Under the pieces are notes generated by a model, which ran no database searches, had not been told where the DNA came from, and worked only from the letters and a program-made list of their open reading frames with translations. From positions 1 through 64,000 of the forward strand of contig NZ_FTNK01000010.1 of the NCBI RefSeq assembly GCF_900156375.1: a DNA stretch of 64,000 nt. The letters run 5' to 3'. Position numbers and translations under genes: made by a program. This stretch comes from Paenibacillus macquariensis. GTDB lineage: Bacteria; Bacillota; Bacilli; Paenibacillales; Paenibacillaceae. Each line of letters opens with the position of its first letter. Position 1 is the stretch's first letter. This document shows positions 19,068 to 28,366 of the stretch, one piece after another.

Positions 19068-20021
19068 ATGTATAAATCGATTGTTATTGGAACGGGTCCA
19101 GCAGGACTAACGGCAGCTATTTATCTAGCACGTGCGAATATGAAACCACTAGTTATTGAAGGTATGCAACCAGGTGGTCAGTTAACGACTACGACTGAAA
19201 TTGAGAATTTCCCAGGCTTCCCAGAAGGTATTATGGGACCTGAATTGATGGATAATATGCGTAAGCAAGCAGAGCGTTTCGGAGCTGAATTTAAAACGGG
19301 TTGGGTTGAGACGGTAGATTTCTCGGCAAGACCGTTTAAGGTCAATGTAGATGGCATGGGAGAATTACTGGCTGAGACGGTTATTATTTCAACAGGTGCT
19401 TCAGCGAAATATATCGGCATTCCAGGTGAACAGGAGAATATCGGACGTGGTGTTAGTACATGTGCTACGTGTGACGGATTCTTCTTCCGTGGGAAAAAGA
19501 TCATCGTGGTTGGAGGCGGCGATTCCGCAATGGAAGAAGCTAACTTCTTAACACGTTTTGGTTCTAGCGTAACGCTAGTTCATCGTCGTGAAGAGATGCG
19601 TGCTTCCAAGATCATGCAAGATCGCGCGCGCGCGAATGAAAAGGTTCTATGGGCATTGAATCGTACACCTCTAGAAGTGGTTACAGAAGGTATGGGTCTT
19701 AAAGGTCTGAAAGTACTTAACAATGAGACCAATGAGGAAGAATTGATTGAAGCGGATGGTTTGTTCGTAGCGATTGGACATACACCAAATACCGCGTTCT
19801 TGAACAAGCAAATCACGACAGACGATGTAGGTTATATCGTTGTGAAGCCAGGTACGACGGAAACAAACATTCCAGGTGTATTTGCATGTGGTGATGTGCA
19901 GGATACGCGTTATCGTCAGGCTATTTCAGCGGCAGGTTCAGGTTGTATGGCTGCTATGGATGCAGAGAAATTCATTGAAGGCAACATGGTTCATGACTGG
20001 AGCCAGACCCTAGGCGAGTAG
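19068..20021 (+). CDS. trxB: Thioredoxin reductase
   Basis: 317 residues, the usual length. FAD motif GTGPAGLTAAIYLARAN is at the N-terminus, the redox-active CATC is in STCATCDGFFF, the NADPH motif is VGGGDSAMEEANFL and the C-terminal FAD motif is GVFACGDVQD. It reduces thioredoxin with NADPH in the cytoplasm. Synteny with yvcD and rapZ supports the call. A clear terminator follows. Confidence 0.97.
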   Translation: MYKSIVIGTGPAGLTAAIYLARANMKPLVIEGMQPGGQLTTTTEIENFPGFPEGIMGPELMDNMRKQAERFGAEFKTGWVETVDFSARPFKVNVDGMGELLAETVIISTGASAKYIGIPGEQENIGRGVSTCATCDGFFFRGKKIIVVGGGDSAMEEANFLTRFGSSVTLVHRREEMRASKIMQDRARANEKVLWALNRTPLEVVTEGMGLKGLKVLNNETNEEELIEADGLFVAIGHTPNTAFLNKQITTDDVGYIVVKPGTTETNIPGVFACGDVQDTRYRQAISAAGSGCMAAMDAEKFIEGNMVHDWSQTLGE

Positions 20022-20049
20022 TACTAAATTACGTTTGCTAAATAAGAAG

Positions 20050-20082
20050 AACCTGACGGAGAAATATCCGTCAGGTTTTTTT
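20050..20082 (+). terminator. Terminator after trxB
   Basis: A perfect 11-bp stem AACCTGACGGA / TCCGTCAGGTT with a short loop is followed by T7. Confidence 0.93.
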
Positions 20083-20166
20083 GTCCGCAATAATGGGGGA
20101 TTAGCTTAATCCAGTCCCAATCCCATAATCGTTACATTTCCATCATTGTAGGATTTCTTTTCCACC

Positions 20167-20769
20167 CTACAACCAGCCTTTCTGCTCTGCCACCCGGATA
20201 CCCTCAATGCGGTTCTTAGCATCAAGTTTATTCAAGGCTTCGGAGATATAGTTGCGTACCGTTCCGTAGGAAAGGTGTAGCATGGCTGATATTTCATTGG
20301 CTGTCTTCCCTTGAGCAGATAGAGATAGAATCTCACGTTCACGTGCATTAAGTGGATTCTCTTCCTTTATCGTCCCGAATATGAGTTCAGGGGAAATCTC
20401 TCGATGCCCCTTCATGACACGTCGAATAGACTCTGCAAGTTGCTCAGTCGGTCCATCTTTTAATAGATATCCTTGAACATTTGCTTTTACGGCACGCTCG
20501 AAGTAACCGGTACGAGCGAAGGTGGTTAGAATGATGACTCTAGTAGTGGAACCTCGTTCGATCAATTGTTCAGCGACATCCAGACCCGTCTTGACGGGCA
20601 TCTCGATGTCCAGCAAGCAGACATCTGGTTGAAGGGAAGTGATGAGAGACAAGGCTTCCTCACCATCACAAGCCTGACCTACCACTTCGATATCATCTTC
20701 TAAATCTAATAGTAAAGCTAATGCACCGCGTAACATTCGTTGGTCTTCGGCAATAAGGATTCGTATCAT
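20167..20769 (-). CDS. NarL/LuxR-family response regulator (YvfU/DesR-like)
   Basis: 200 residues. The receiver domain has the acidic pair ED at 8-9 and phospho-acceptor Asp54 in CLLDIEMP. The C-terminal LuxR-type HTH reads NAREREILSLSAQGKTANEISAMLHLSYGTVRNYI. Its start overlaps the kinase stop by four bases. It is the last gene of a four-gene reverse-strand operon that matches the order of B. subtilis yvfRSTU. The likely target is its own operon. Confidence 0.92.
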   Translation of the reverse strand: MIRILIAEDQRMLRGALALLLDLEDDIEVVGQACDGEEALSLITSLQPDVCLLDIEMPVKTGLDVAEQLIERGSTTRVIILTTFARTGYFERAVKANVQGYLLKDGPTEQLAESIRRVMKGHREISPELIFGTIKEENPLNAREREILSLSAQGKTANEISAMLHLSYGTVRNYISEALNKLDAKNRIEGIRVAEQKGWL

Positions 20770-21881
20770 GCGGTCTCCTCCTTAATGATGATAGGTATAT
20801 TGATAGAGTATATGGTACCTTCCCCTGAAGATACTGCTAAAGAACCCTCGATTAAAGAAAGACGTTCGTTCATGCCTTTTAATCCATTGCCATCTTGATG
20901 ATCTTCTTTGAGCCCAATACCATCATCACGAATGATGAGCGTAACTTCTGAGTTCTTATGTTCAAGGCGAACCGAACAACGCTTCGCTCCGCTATGCTTC
21001 ACAATATTCGTAATCGCTTCCCGAAGGCATAGACTGAGAATATTCTGAGTTAGATCGGGTACTCCGACAAGGTCAGTATCCCCTTCGAAATGGGAGGCGA
21101 TATCGGCACTTTGTAAAATGACCTGTACCTCCAGCATTTCTTCAGCGATCGTAACCGCACGCATATCCGATACAAGTTCGCGAACCTGACGAAGTGCTGC
21201 CCTTGATGTACGCTCAATCTCTTTGGCTTCGAGCTGAGCACGTGCTGGATCCTTAGTAATGAGTCGATCCACAATCTGACTCTTCAAGGTAATCAAAGAC
21301 AATGTGTGTCCAAGTGTGTCATGCAGATCTCTTGCAATACGCATCCTTTCTTCTCGCTTAACGAGTTGTTTAATATGTTCATTGGCCTCATCTAATTTCA
21401 TCTCAAGCTGTCGGTGTTTATTCATAGATTGTATTCCAAAAGGAGTGATCAGCATTATGATGATAAACGGGAGAAAGAAAAAGTATTCCATTGGATGAAT
21501 GTTCTTCAAATTCAGAACAATCGGTAGCATTTCAATGATTGCTAATGAAATTAAGGATATCTTAAATTTTAACGAATTAGTGTAATATCCGATGAAGTTA
21601 GCGGTGAAGAAACCCATGAATAAATTGTAAGGGTTATAAAATAAGCTGAGAATCGTAATAATAGCCATCTGTGAGGCAAGCCAATAGGAAAAACTCCCTT
21701 GCTCTGAAGCGAAATAAAGCTGTCGATAGGAGACCACGAATACCCCGATCATTAAATAACCGCATACCATCTTTATACCATGCTCTTGAGCCATATAAAA
21801 GACAGGAAATAAGATATAAATGAGCCAAAAATAAGGGAAGTATCCTAATTTTTTGGGGAAAAAATTAAAGCGTTCGTGCAT
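20766..21881 (-). CDS. Membrane sensor histidine kinase, HisKA_3 type (YvfT/DesK-like)
   Basis: 371 residues. About five hydrophobic segments occupy residues 15-150, then a coiled-coil-like linker, the phospho-acceptor His187 in ARDLHDTLGHTLSLI, and an HATPase domain with EAITNIVKHSG and IRDDGIGL/GNGLKGMNERL. There is no extracellular sensing domain, so the membrane helices or the adjacent transporter probably provide the signal, as in DesK-like kinases. It partners the response regulator next to it. Confidence 0.92.
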   Translation of the reverse strand: MHERFNFFPKKLGYFPYFWLIYILFPVFYMAQEHGIKMVCGYLMIGVFVVSYRQLYFASEQGSFSYWLASQMAIITILSLFYNPYNLFMGFFTANFIGYYTNSLKFKISLISLAIIEMLPIVLNLKNIHPMEYFFFLPFIIIMLITPFGIQSMNKHRQLEMKLDEANEHIKQLVKREERMRIARDLHDTLGHTLSLITLKSQIVDRLITKDPARAQLEAKEIERTSRAALRQVRELVSDMRAVTIAEEMLEVQVILQSADIASHFEGDTDLVGVPDLTQNILSLCLREAITNIVKHSGAKRCSVRLEHKNSEVTLIIRDDGIGLKEDHQDGNGLKGMNERLSLIEGSLAVSSGEGTIYSINIPIIIKEETA

Positions 21882-21887
21882 AGGGAG

Positions 21888-22628
21888 CTACACCACTTCC
21901 TGTTTTTTTCGGATATAAGTTGATAATACCACGAAGAAAACAAGATATCCGATTAAAATTAGTATATTTTCCCACCTAAGGGCATTGCCTTGAATAAGCT
22001 CCCAAGCACCATTTCCAAAGTTATAGGAAGGTAACCAGTGACTCACCATTTGCAATCCTTTTGGAAATGAATCCGTAGGGAACCACATGCCGCCCAATAT
22101 AGCTAATACCATATAGACTGCATTACTAACGCCACTTGCAGTGTCCACTTTTTTCATTGTTCCAATTAATGTACCTAAGGCTAGGAATGGTGCACATGCT
22201 ATTAATATCCACAATCCACTGAGAATCCACTGTGACGCAGATAGGGACACGCCATTGATGATATATCCAGCTACAAAAATAATGATAATAGAAAATAAAT
22301 GCATCACTGATTGCCCGAACATTTTGCCAAAGAAATACACACCTTCAGGAAGTGGCGTAATTCTCATGTACGTGGACCAGCCATGAACCCGTTCCTGTAC
22401 GATACGAATACCCAGCGTCATGATGGAAGAACCCATCACACTAAATGTGGTCATGGACATCAAATAATGCGCTTGCCATAATCCATTATCGTCGGTGTTG
22501 GTGTTCACGATCCGAGTGAATATATAATAGAAAATGATAGGTAAAATCAAAGACCAGAATACATAATAAGGATTTCGGAATATTCTTAGCAACTCCGCTT
22601 TACACTGCATGGTTATCACGTTCATCAT
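21888..22628 (-). CDS. ABC-2 type transporter permease (YvfS-like)
   Basis: 246 residues with six hydrophobic segments of the ABC-2 export type. The segment around RITPLPEGVYFFGKMFGQ resembles the coupling region of drug and lantibiotic exporters. The start overlaps the stop of the ATPase gene by four bases, showing tight coupling. The exported substrate is unknown. Confidence 0.88.
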   Translation of the reverse strand: MMNVITMQCKAELLRIFRNPYYVFWSLILPIIFYYIFTRIVNTNTDDNGLWQAHYLMSMTTFSVMGSSIMTLGIRIVQERVHGWSTYMRITPLPEGVYFFGKMFGQSVMHLFSIIIIFVAGYIINGVSLSASQWILSGLWILIACAPFLALGTLIGTMKKVDTASGVSNAVYMVLAILGGMWFPTDSFPKGLQMVSHWLPSYNFGNGAWELIQGNALRWENILILIGYLVFFVVLSTYIRKKQEVV

Positions 22629-23545
22629 GATTTAACCGCTCCTTTGTTATCTATTTCAGCATGTGTTGTTAATTGTTCAAAAGCATCGTCAAGGCGACCG
22701 TGTTCGACTCGGATATCCCTTACTGCGAATTTATTCTCAAAGATGGATGCCAACATGCCGTCTGTATCTTCGGTAACGGTATAGATTCGTCCGTCCTTTT
22801 CATATACATCACTAACATTTGGTAATTTGCGTAGGATGTCACGTAGATCAGAATCTTCCGATTTAAAGGAGACAGAGGATAAGGTAAGCTTAGATTTGAT
22901 AGCGTCAGGTGTACCATCAGCAATGATAACCCCTTGATCAAATAAAATAACGCGGTCTGCATAGTCTTCAGCTTCTGGTAGGTAATGGGTTGTAAATAGA
23001 ATGGTTTTACCTTGTGTCGTCAGTGTACGGACTTGATCCCAGAACACACGACGAGCGGTTACATCTAACCCGACGGTGGGTTCATCTAAGAAGATCAGAT
23101 CAGGGTTACCAGCAAGTGCGAGAGTGAACCCAAGTCTACGCTTCTGACCGCCAGATAACTTATTGGCATATCGGTTTAGATCTTTATCTTGTAGACCCGT
23201 AAGTGGAGTCAGTTGATCGATATCAAGAGGCCGAGGATAGTAGCTACGAATTAAATCAATGAGCTCATGTACCTTCAAAGCATCCATGACACTAACCTCT
23301 TGTAGCATTGCACCGATTTTTTGTCGTACTTCTATATCCCTAGGGTCCTTACCCATTACTTGTACGGTGCCTTGAGTTGGCTTAATCAGACCTAATAACA
23401 TGGATATCACCGTTGTTTTTCCTGCTCCGTTAGGACCAAGAATGGCAACGATAGAGCCTTTTTCAATCAAAAGGGAGACATCGTCCACAGCTTTTTTATT
23501 TCCAAATTGCTTGCTTACATGTTTCATTTCCACAATTGTGTCCAT
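22625..23545 (-). CDS. ABC transporter ATP-binding protein (YvfR-like)
   Basis: About 306 residues. Walker A GPNGAGKTT, signature LSGGQKRRLGFTLAL, Walker B LIFLDEPTVGLD, and a C-terminal region of about 80 residues typical of ABC-2 exporters. The ATG with its end at 23545 (MDTIVEMKHVSK) is chosen because GGAGG lies eight bases upstream on this strand; an in-frame start seven codons earlier overlaps that site. It is the first gene of the operon and is divergent from glcK. Confidence 0.92.
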   Translation of the reverse strand: MDTIVEMKHVSKQFGNKKAVDDVSLLIEKGSIVAILGPNGAGKTTVISMLLGLIKPTQGTVQVMGKDPRDIEVRQKIGAMLQEVSVMDALKVHELIDLIRSYYPRPLDIDQLTPLTGLQDKDLNRYANKLSGGQKRRLGFTLALAGNPDLIFLDEPTVGLDVTARRVFWDQVRTLTTQGKTILFTTHYLPEAEDYADRVILFDQGVIIADGTPDAIKSKLTLSSVSFKSEDSDLRDILRKLPNVSDVYEKDGRIYTVTEDTDGMLASIFENKFAVRDIRVEHGRLDDAFEQLTTHAEIDNKGAVKS

Positions 23546-23955
23546 ACATAAAACCTCCATTGGCATTTGAAATAACTCTTAACTTCATCACTAGTAGAAA
23601 CGGCAATGCCATCCTTTTCATAGACGGAACTCGTTTTAGCGGAAATATAAGGAACGAAGTATCAAGTGGAACGTATTCTTTCTTATATTTTAAGAAATAT
23701 GCTGCGTACTTGTTAGTTAAGACTGTCACCTTATGCAGATGACAATTGTCATAACTATCTATATTGCTTGTGCAATTAATCACAAAAGCTGCAATGACTC
23801 ACATGATATCCTCTGAATAGGCTATATAATGAAGCTTTAATTCTATCGAATGGCTTTATGATAGAGTCTAGCTTCTCTTGACCAGAATGAGGGCATCACT
23901 TATAGTGGGTACGTAGGCTCAAAACTATTTTAGATTGAAAAAAGGTGGCTGGAAC
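23546..23955. other. Divergent intergenic region (ABC operon / glcK)
   Basis: About 410 bases without a supported gene. It holds a perfect 14-bp palindrome at 23739 and a seven-base-arm hairpin (TTTCTTA-TAAGAAA, 23679-23697). The open frames seen here lack ribosome sites. Promoters for both directions must lie here, but no consensus pair is convincing. Confidence 0.6.
23739..23752. promoter_or_regulatory. Perfect palindrome ATGACAATTGTCAT, candidate response-regulator operator
   Basis: A 14-bp perfect inverted repeat lies about 195 bases upstream of the first ABC gene. NarL-family regulators of this size usually bind short symmetric sites upstream of their own operons. No direct evidence links the site to the regulator at 20.2 kb. 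Confidence 0.45.
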
Positions 23956-24906
23956 ATGTCTGAAAGTATCTATGTTGGTGTGGATTTAGGTGGAACGGCG
24001 ATTAAAGTTGGGATTTGTGATCAAGAGGGGAATCTTCTTCTAACGCATGAAGGTCCCACGGAGGTTGCAAAAGGCGTTGAAGTCGTAATTGACAATATCG
24101 TGCAATATGTGCGTGACATTGTTGAGAAATCACCATTTAGCTGGGATCAGCTAGTAGGTGTAGGAGCTGGGGTTGCCGGCTTTACGAATGTCCGTGAAGG
24201 GATTATTGTTCAAGCACCCAACTTAGGTTTTTCGGATGTTCCGATACGTTCTCTTCTAGAGGAGCGTCTTGGCAAGCCTGTAAAAATAGATAACGATGCT
24301 AATGTGGCTGCTTTGGGCGAAGCTTGGAGTGGCGCGGGACGCGGATTGGATAATTGTGTCTGCTATACGCTTGGAACAGGCGTAGGTGGGGGCGTTATTT
24401 TAGATGGTAAGATTTATCAAGGTTCGTCAGGAATGGCAGGAGAGGTTGGACATATTGCAGTTGTTCCCGATTTGGAAGCTATCCAATGTGGATGTGGCAA
24501 AAAGGGCTGTTTAGAAACCGTATCTTCTGCAACAGGTATTATTCGTATGGCGAAGGATGCAGTTGAACGTGGAGATCGTACAACGCTCTCAACGGTAGAA
24601 GTGATGAACGCGAAGGAAGTATTCGACGCAGCCAAAGCTGGCGATGAAGTGGCCTTACGTATTGTAACCCGTGCAGCATTTTATTTAGGTAAATCGATGG
24701 CAGCTGTAGCCGCTGTATTGAACCCTGAAGTGTTTATCGTTGGCGGTGGTGTTGCATATGCAGGCGATATTCTCTTTAATGAAGTTCGCGAGGTATTTGC
24801 AAAATTCACGCCAGAGCCACTACAACGTGGCGTATCGATTCTACCAGCTATATTAGGTAACAAAGCAGGAATTGTTGGGGCTGCAGGTCTGCTTCTTCGT
24901 TCATAG
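23956..24906 (+). CDS. glcK: ROK-family glucokinase
   Basis: About 316 residues. The ATP motif VGVDLGGTAIKVG is at the N-terminus, the ROK zinc site is CGCGKKGCLE near 175, the sugar-binding block is GEVGHI, and NDANVAALGEAW is present. It phosphorylates glucose to glucose-6-phosphate in the cytoplasm. ATG 23956 follows AAAGGTGG; the frame opens at 23935 without a better site. It lies just before rapZ, so a shared transcript is likely. Confidence 0.93.
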   Translation: MSESIYVGVDLGGTAIKVGICDQEGNLLLTHEGPTEVAKGVEVVIDNIVQYVRDIVEKSPFSWDQLVGVGAGVAGFTNVREGIIVQAPNLGFSDVPIRSLLEERLGKPVKIDNDANVAALGEAWSGAGRGLDNCVCYTLGTGVGGGVILDGKIYQGSSGMAGEVGHIAVVPDLEAIQCGCGKKGCLETVSSATGIIRMAKDAVERGDRTTLSTVEVMNAKEVFDAAKAGDEVALRIVTRAAFYLGKSMAAVAAVLNPEVFIVGGGVAYAGDILFNEVREVFAKFTPEPLQRGVSILPAILGNKAGIVGAAGLLLRS

Positions 24907-24972
24907 CATGCTTCCTGTTTGAATATACCAGTCAACAGCTGGTGGGACTCATTGACAAGGGAGTGGAAGCTG

Positions 24973-25878
24973 ATGCAGGAAACTGAAAATACTACGTCGG
25001 CCATGGCCAACTTGATTATTATTACAGGGATGTCAGGCGCGGGGAAAACACTTGCAGTACAAAGCTTAGAGGATCTTGGATTCTTCTGTGTGGATAATCT
25101 ACCACCTGTATTGATCCCTAAGTTTGGAGAATTAATAGAACAATCGAACGGTAAGATCGCTAAAATCGCCTTAGTCATTGACTTAAGAGGGCGAGAGTTC
25201 TTCACGGCCTTATCTGAATCTTTATTATATATTAAAGAGCATTTCACGATGCGTTGCGAGATTCTATTTCTTGATGCAACAGACGCGGTTCTAGTACAAA
25301 GATATAAAGAGAGTCGTAGACGTCATCCGCTAGCTCCAGAGGGGATGCCGCTTGATGGTATCCGCTTAGAGCGCAAGATGTTGGAGGAGCTTAAAGATTC
25401 TGCAACACAGTTGATCGATACAAGTAATACGAAGCCAGGGCAGTTGAAAGAGAAAATCATTTCTCGATTCTCTAATATCGAACCTAATACGTTATCTGTG
25501 AATATTACATCATTTGGGTTTAAATACGGTATTCCAATCGATGCGGATCTGGTATTTGATGTAAGATTCTTGCCGAACCCGCATTACGTGGATCATTTGC
25601 GTCCTCGGACGGGTCAAGACAGTGAAGTGTATGACTATGTGTTGAAGTGGGCTGAAACCCAATTGTTCTTAACTAAATTGTTGGATATGCTCCATTTCTT
25701 AATTCCACAGTATTATAAAGAAGGTAAGAGCCAGGTCATTATCGCTATCGGATGTACAGGGGGCAAGCATCGTTCAGTTGCAATTGCTGAGTACCTAGGT
25801 AAGATGCTGGGTGTTAGTAAGACGGAGAAGGTCTCCGTTAGCCACCGAGACTCTGAGCGTGATCGTGACCGGCATTAA
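24973..25878 (+). CDS. rapZ: RNase adapter / nucleotide-binding protein RapZ (YvcJ)
   Basis: About 301 residues. Walker [10 protein letters not shown] is at the N-terminus, FCVDNLPP follows, and the C-terminal hallmark [11 protein letters not shown] is present. E. coli RapZ controls GlmS through a small RNA; the role in Bacillota is less clear, though B. subtilis YvcJ binds and hydrolyses nucleotides. ATG 24973 follows GGGAGTGG. It is the first gene of the conserved rapZ-mgfK-whiA cluster. Confidence 0.95.
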   Translation: MQETENTTSAMANLIIITGMSGAGKTLAVQSLEDLGFFCVDNLPPVLIPKFGELIEQSNGKIAKIALVIDLRGREFFTALSESLLYIKEHFTMRCEILFLDATDAVLVQRYKESRRRHPLAPEGMPLDGIRLERKMLEELKDSATQLIDTSNTKPGQLKEKIISRFSNIEPNTLSVNITSFGFKYGIPIDADLVFDVRFLPNPHYVDHLRPRTGQDSEVYDYVLKWAETQLFLTKLLDMLHFLIPQYYKEGKSQVIIAIGCTGGKHRSVAIAEYLGKMLGVSKTEKVSVSHRDSERDRDRH

Positions 25879-25889
25879 TGAGGTGAAGT

Positions 25890-26879
25890 ATGATGAAAGT
25901 GGCAGAATCAACTGGATCGCGTCCGCGAATTGTTGTTATGGGTGGAGGAACGGGATTGTCCGTTATGCTTCGGGGATTGAAAGAAAAGCCGCTTGATATC
26001 ACAGCCATTGTCACTGTAGCTGATGATGGAGGAAGTTCAGGCATTCTGCGCAGTGAGATGCAGATGCCTCCACCAGGAGATATTCGTAACGTATTAACTG
26101 CGCTTGCAGATGTAGAACCGCTACTTTCGGAAATGTTAAGCTATCGTTTTAGCAGTGGTACAGGACTTGCAGGTCATAGTCTTGGGAATTTGATATTAGC
26201 AGGGATGACCGATATTACGGGCGACTTCGTAACTGCAGTACGGGAGCTTAGTAAGGTATTTGCTGTTCGGGGGCAAGTACTGCCTGCTGCAGGAGTTGCG
26301 GTAACGCTTCGTGCTGAGATGGAAGACGGGAGTATTGTCGTCGGAGAATCCAAAATACCGGAACACGGTGGAAGAATTAAGCGTGTTTTCCTTGATCCGG
26401 CTCACGTGGAGCCGTTGCCAGAAGCTGTTGAAGCGATTCGACAAGCGGATGCCATCTTGATTGGACCCGGTAGTTTGTATACAAGTATTCTTCCTAATTT
26501 ACTCGTTCCCAAACTTGTTGAGGCTGTATGTGCATCAAAAGCGATTAAGATTTTTATATGCAATGTAATGACGCAACCCGGAGAAACCGACAATTATACA
26601 GTAAGTGATCATCTTAAGGCGATCTACGATCATGTGGGTACACAGCTATTTGATTATGTCATTGTAAATAATGGTGATATTCCAACGGAAGTGCAAGATA
26701 GATATGCCGAAAAGGGTGCAAGGCCCGTTCAAGTGGATTGGGATGAAGTGCAAGGACAAGGTTACCAGGTTATTGCCGATACGCTAGTCCTATTCCGGAC
26801 ATATCTACGACATGATGCTGAGAAGCTAAGTCAACATATCTACCAGCTCGTGCAAAATTGGATTTTACGAGAGAGGTGA
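25890..26879 (+). CDS. mgfK: Gluconeogenesis factor YvcK/MgfK
   Basis: 329 residues, family of CofD-like fold proteins. Motifs: [44 protein letters not shown] and [15 protein letters not shown]. subtilis YvcK binds UDP-sugars and is needed for normal cell shape and growth on gluconeogenic carbon. It starts 11 bases after rapZ, and its stop lies inside the whiA ribosome site. Confidence 0.95.
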   Translation: MMKVAESTGSRPRIVVMGGGTGLSVMLRGLKEKPLDITAIVTVADDGGSSGILRSEMQMPPPGDIRNVLTALADVEPLLSEMLSYRFSSGTGLAGHSLGNLILAGMTDITGDFVTAVRELSKVFAVRGQVLPAAGVAVTLRAEMEDGSIVVGESKIPEHGGRIKRVFLDPAHVEPLPEAVEAIRQADAILIGPGSLYTSILPNLLVPKLVEAVCASKAIKIFICNVMTQPGETDNYTVSDHLKAIYDHVGTQLFDYVIVNNGDIPTEVQDRYAEKGARPVQVDWDEVQGQGYQVIADTLVLFRTYLRHDAEKLSQHIYQLVQNWILRER

Positions 26880-26884
26880 GTCCC

Positions 26885-27814
26885 TTGTCGTTTGCGGCAC
26901 AGACGAAAAAAGAATTAACTATGGTCGAAGGACAGGCATGCTGCGAGAAAGCTGAGTTATCAGCGTTAATTCGTATGAATGGTTCTGTTCAGTTATCGAA
27001 TAAAAAGGTCATATTAGATATCTCGACAGAAAATGCCGCGATAGCAAGACGGATTTATTCCTTAATCAAAAAATATTTCCAGGCACATACTGAGCTACTT
27101 GTGCGTAAAAAAATGAGATTGAAGAAGAATAACGTCTATATCGTACGCATACCTGCTCGTGTACAGGAAATTCTGAAGGAACTGTATATTGTTTCAGAAG
27201 GTTTTCTATTCACACCAGATATTGAGTCAGATCTCATACGCAAAAACTGTTGTAAGAGGGCTTATTTACGAGGGGCATTTATGGCTGGTGGATCCGTTAA
27301 TAACCCGGAGGGTTCTTCATACCATCTCGAAATTTCTTCTATGTATGAAGATCACTGCAAGGCGTTGGTAGATTTAGCTAACCAGTTTAAGTTGAATGCT
27401 CGGTTTATTGAGCGTAAGAAGGGCTTTGTTCTTTACATTAAAGAAGGCGAGAAAATTATTGAATTTCTCAGCTTGATCGGTGCACATCAATCGTTGTTCA
27501 AATTCGAGGATGTTCGTATCATGCGAGATATGAGGAATTCTGTGAATCGTATCGTTAACTGTGAGACTGCGAATCTGAATAAGACGATTGGCGCGGCAGT
27601 AAGGCAGATTGAGAATATTAAATTGTTACAACGTGAGTTGGGACTTGAGAATTTGCCTCTGAAATTGCGAGAAGTAGCCGAAGTAAGGCTTGTTCACCCT
27701 GATATGAACTTGAAGGAAGTTGGCGAAATGCTAAAAGGTGCCGTCAGTAAATCAGGTGTGAATCATCGTCTACGTAAGCTTGATGAGATGGCGGATAAGA
27801 TTCGTAATGGCTGA
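26885..27814 (+). CDS. whiA: DNA-binding protein WhiA
   Basis: About 309 residues with a LAGLIDADG-like N-terminal domain ([31 protein letters not shown] region) and a C-terminal HTH ([23 protein letters not shown]). WhiA regulates cell division and chromosome segregation. TTG 26885 is preferred: it gives the family N-terminus [11 protein letters not shown] and follows GAGAGGTGAG at 26870-26879. Confidence 0.94.
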   Translation: MSFAAQTKKELTMVEGQACCEKAELSALIRMNGSVQLSNKKVILDISTENAAIARRIYSLIKKYFQAHTELLVRKKMRLKKNNVYIVRIPARVQEILKELYIVSEGFLFTPDIESDLIRKNCCKRAYLRGAFMAGGSVNNPEGSSYHLEISSMYEDHCKALVDLANQFKLNARFIERKKGFVLYIKEGEKIIEFLSLIGAHQSLFKFEDVRIMRDMRNSVNRIVNCETANLNKTIGAAVRQIENIKLLQRELGLENLPLKLREVAEVRLVHPDMNLKEVGEMLKGAVSKSGVNHRLRKLDEMADKIRNG

Positions 27815-27838
27815 GTTTTTTTCTTCTAGTGTCCTTCA

Positions 27839-27847
27839 TGTTATAAT
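27839..27847 (+). promoter_or_regulatory. Extended -10 promoter element upstream of the crh-position gene
   Basis: TGTTATAAT is an extended -10 match; a second TATAAT lies at 27850. The leader also carries a tandem TGTACAG TGTACAG at 27874-27887. No good -35 is visible. Confidence 0.45.
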
Positions 27848-27912
27848 GGTATAATGTTCTTAAATTAAATGTGTGTACAGTGTACAGATTTATAAATAGG
27901 GGGTAAGTTTCC

Positions 27913-28182
27913 ATGATAAAACACCCGGTAGTTGTCCGTCTAAAGACGGGTCTCCATGCGAGACCGGCAGCGTTGTTTGTCCAAGAAGCCAATAAGTACT
28001 CGTCTGAAATTTTCGTGGAAAAAGATGATAAAAAAGTGAATGCAAAGAGTATTATGGGAATCATGAGCCTTGCAATCAGTTCTGGTACGGAAGTTGATAT
28101 TAGCGCAGATGGTGCTGATGCCGAGCAGGCTGTAACCGCTTTAGTAAATTTGGTAAGTAAGGAAGAATTAGAGAATCAATAA
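27913..28182 (+). CDS. crh: HPr-like phosphocarrier at the crh position
   Basis: 89 residues of the HPr family, downstream of whiA exactly where B. subtilis has crh. The regulatory Ser46 is present (NAKSIMGIMSL), the target of HPrK. Unlike B. subtilis Crh, which has Gln at position 15, this protein has His15 in TGLHARPAA, so it could in principle also be phosphorylated by enzyme I. Its other residues (VRLKTGL, ALFVQEAN) are Crh-like. Whether it acts as Crh, HPr or both is open. GGGGGTAAG is the ribosome site. Confidence 0.88.
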   Translation: MIKHPVVVRLKTGLHARPAALFVQEANKYSSEIFVEKDDKKVNAKSIMGIMSLAISSGTEVDISADGADAEQAVTALVNLVSKEELENQ

Positions 28183-28200
28183 GACCCCAATATCACGAAC

Positions 28201-28244
28201 AAATAGCAGCTACCCATCATAGGGATTAGCTGCTATTTTTTTTT
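28201..28244 (+). terminator. Terminator after the crh-position gene
   Basis: The stem AATAGCAGCTA / TTAGCTGCTATT with a 13-base loop is followed by T9. Confidence 0.9.
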
Positions 28245-28366
28245 GATTAATGTGTAATTTGTTATGGACAGATCTCATCAATGATAAGAATCCTGCCGAT
28301 ATATATAATATCTTACATAGTGTTATCAAATAAGGTATAAGTAAACATTTCAGATCAGAGGGAGTT

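Noticed and set aside
23536..23742. 68-codon plus-strand frame in the glcK upstream region
   Set aside because: No ribosome site, overlaps the start of the divergent ABC gene, no domain.
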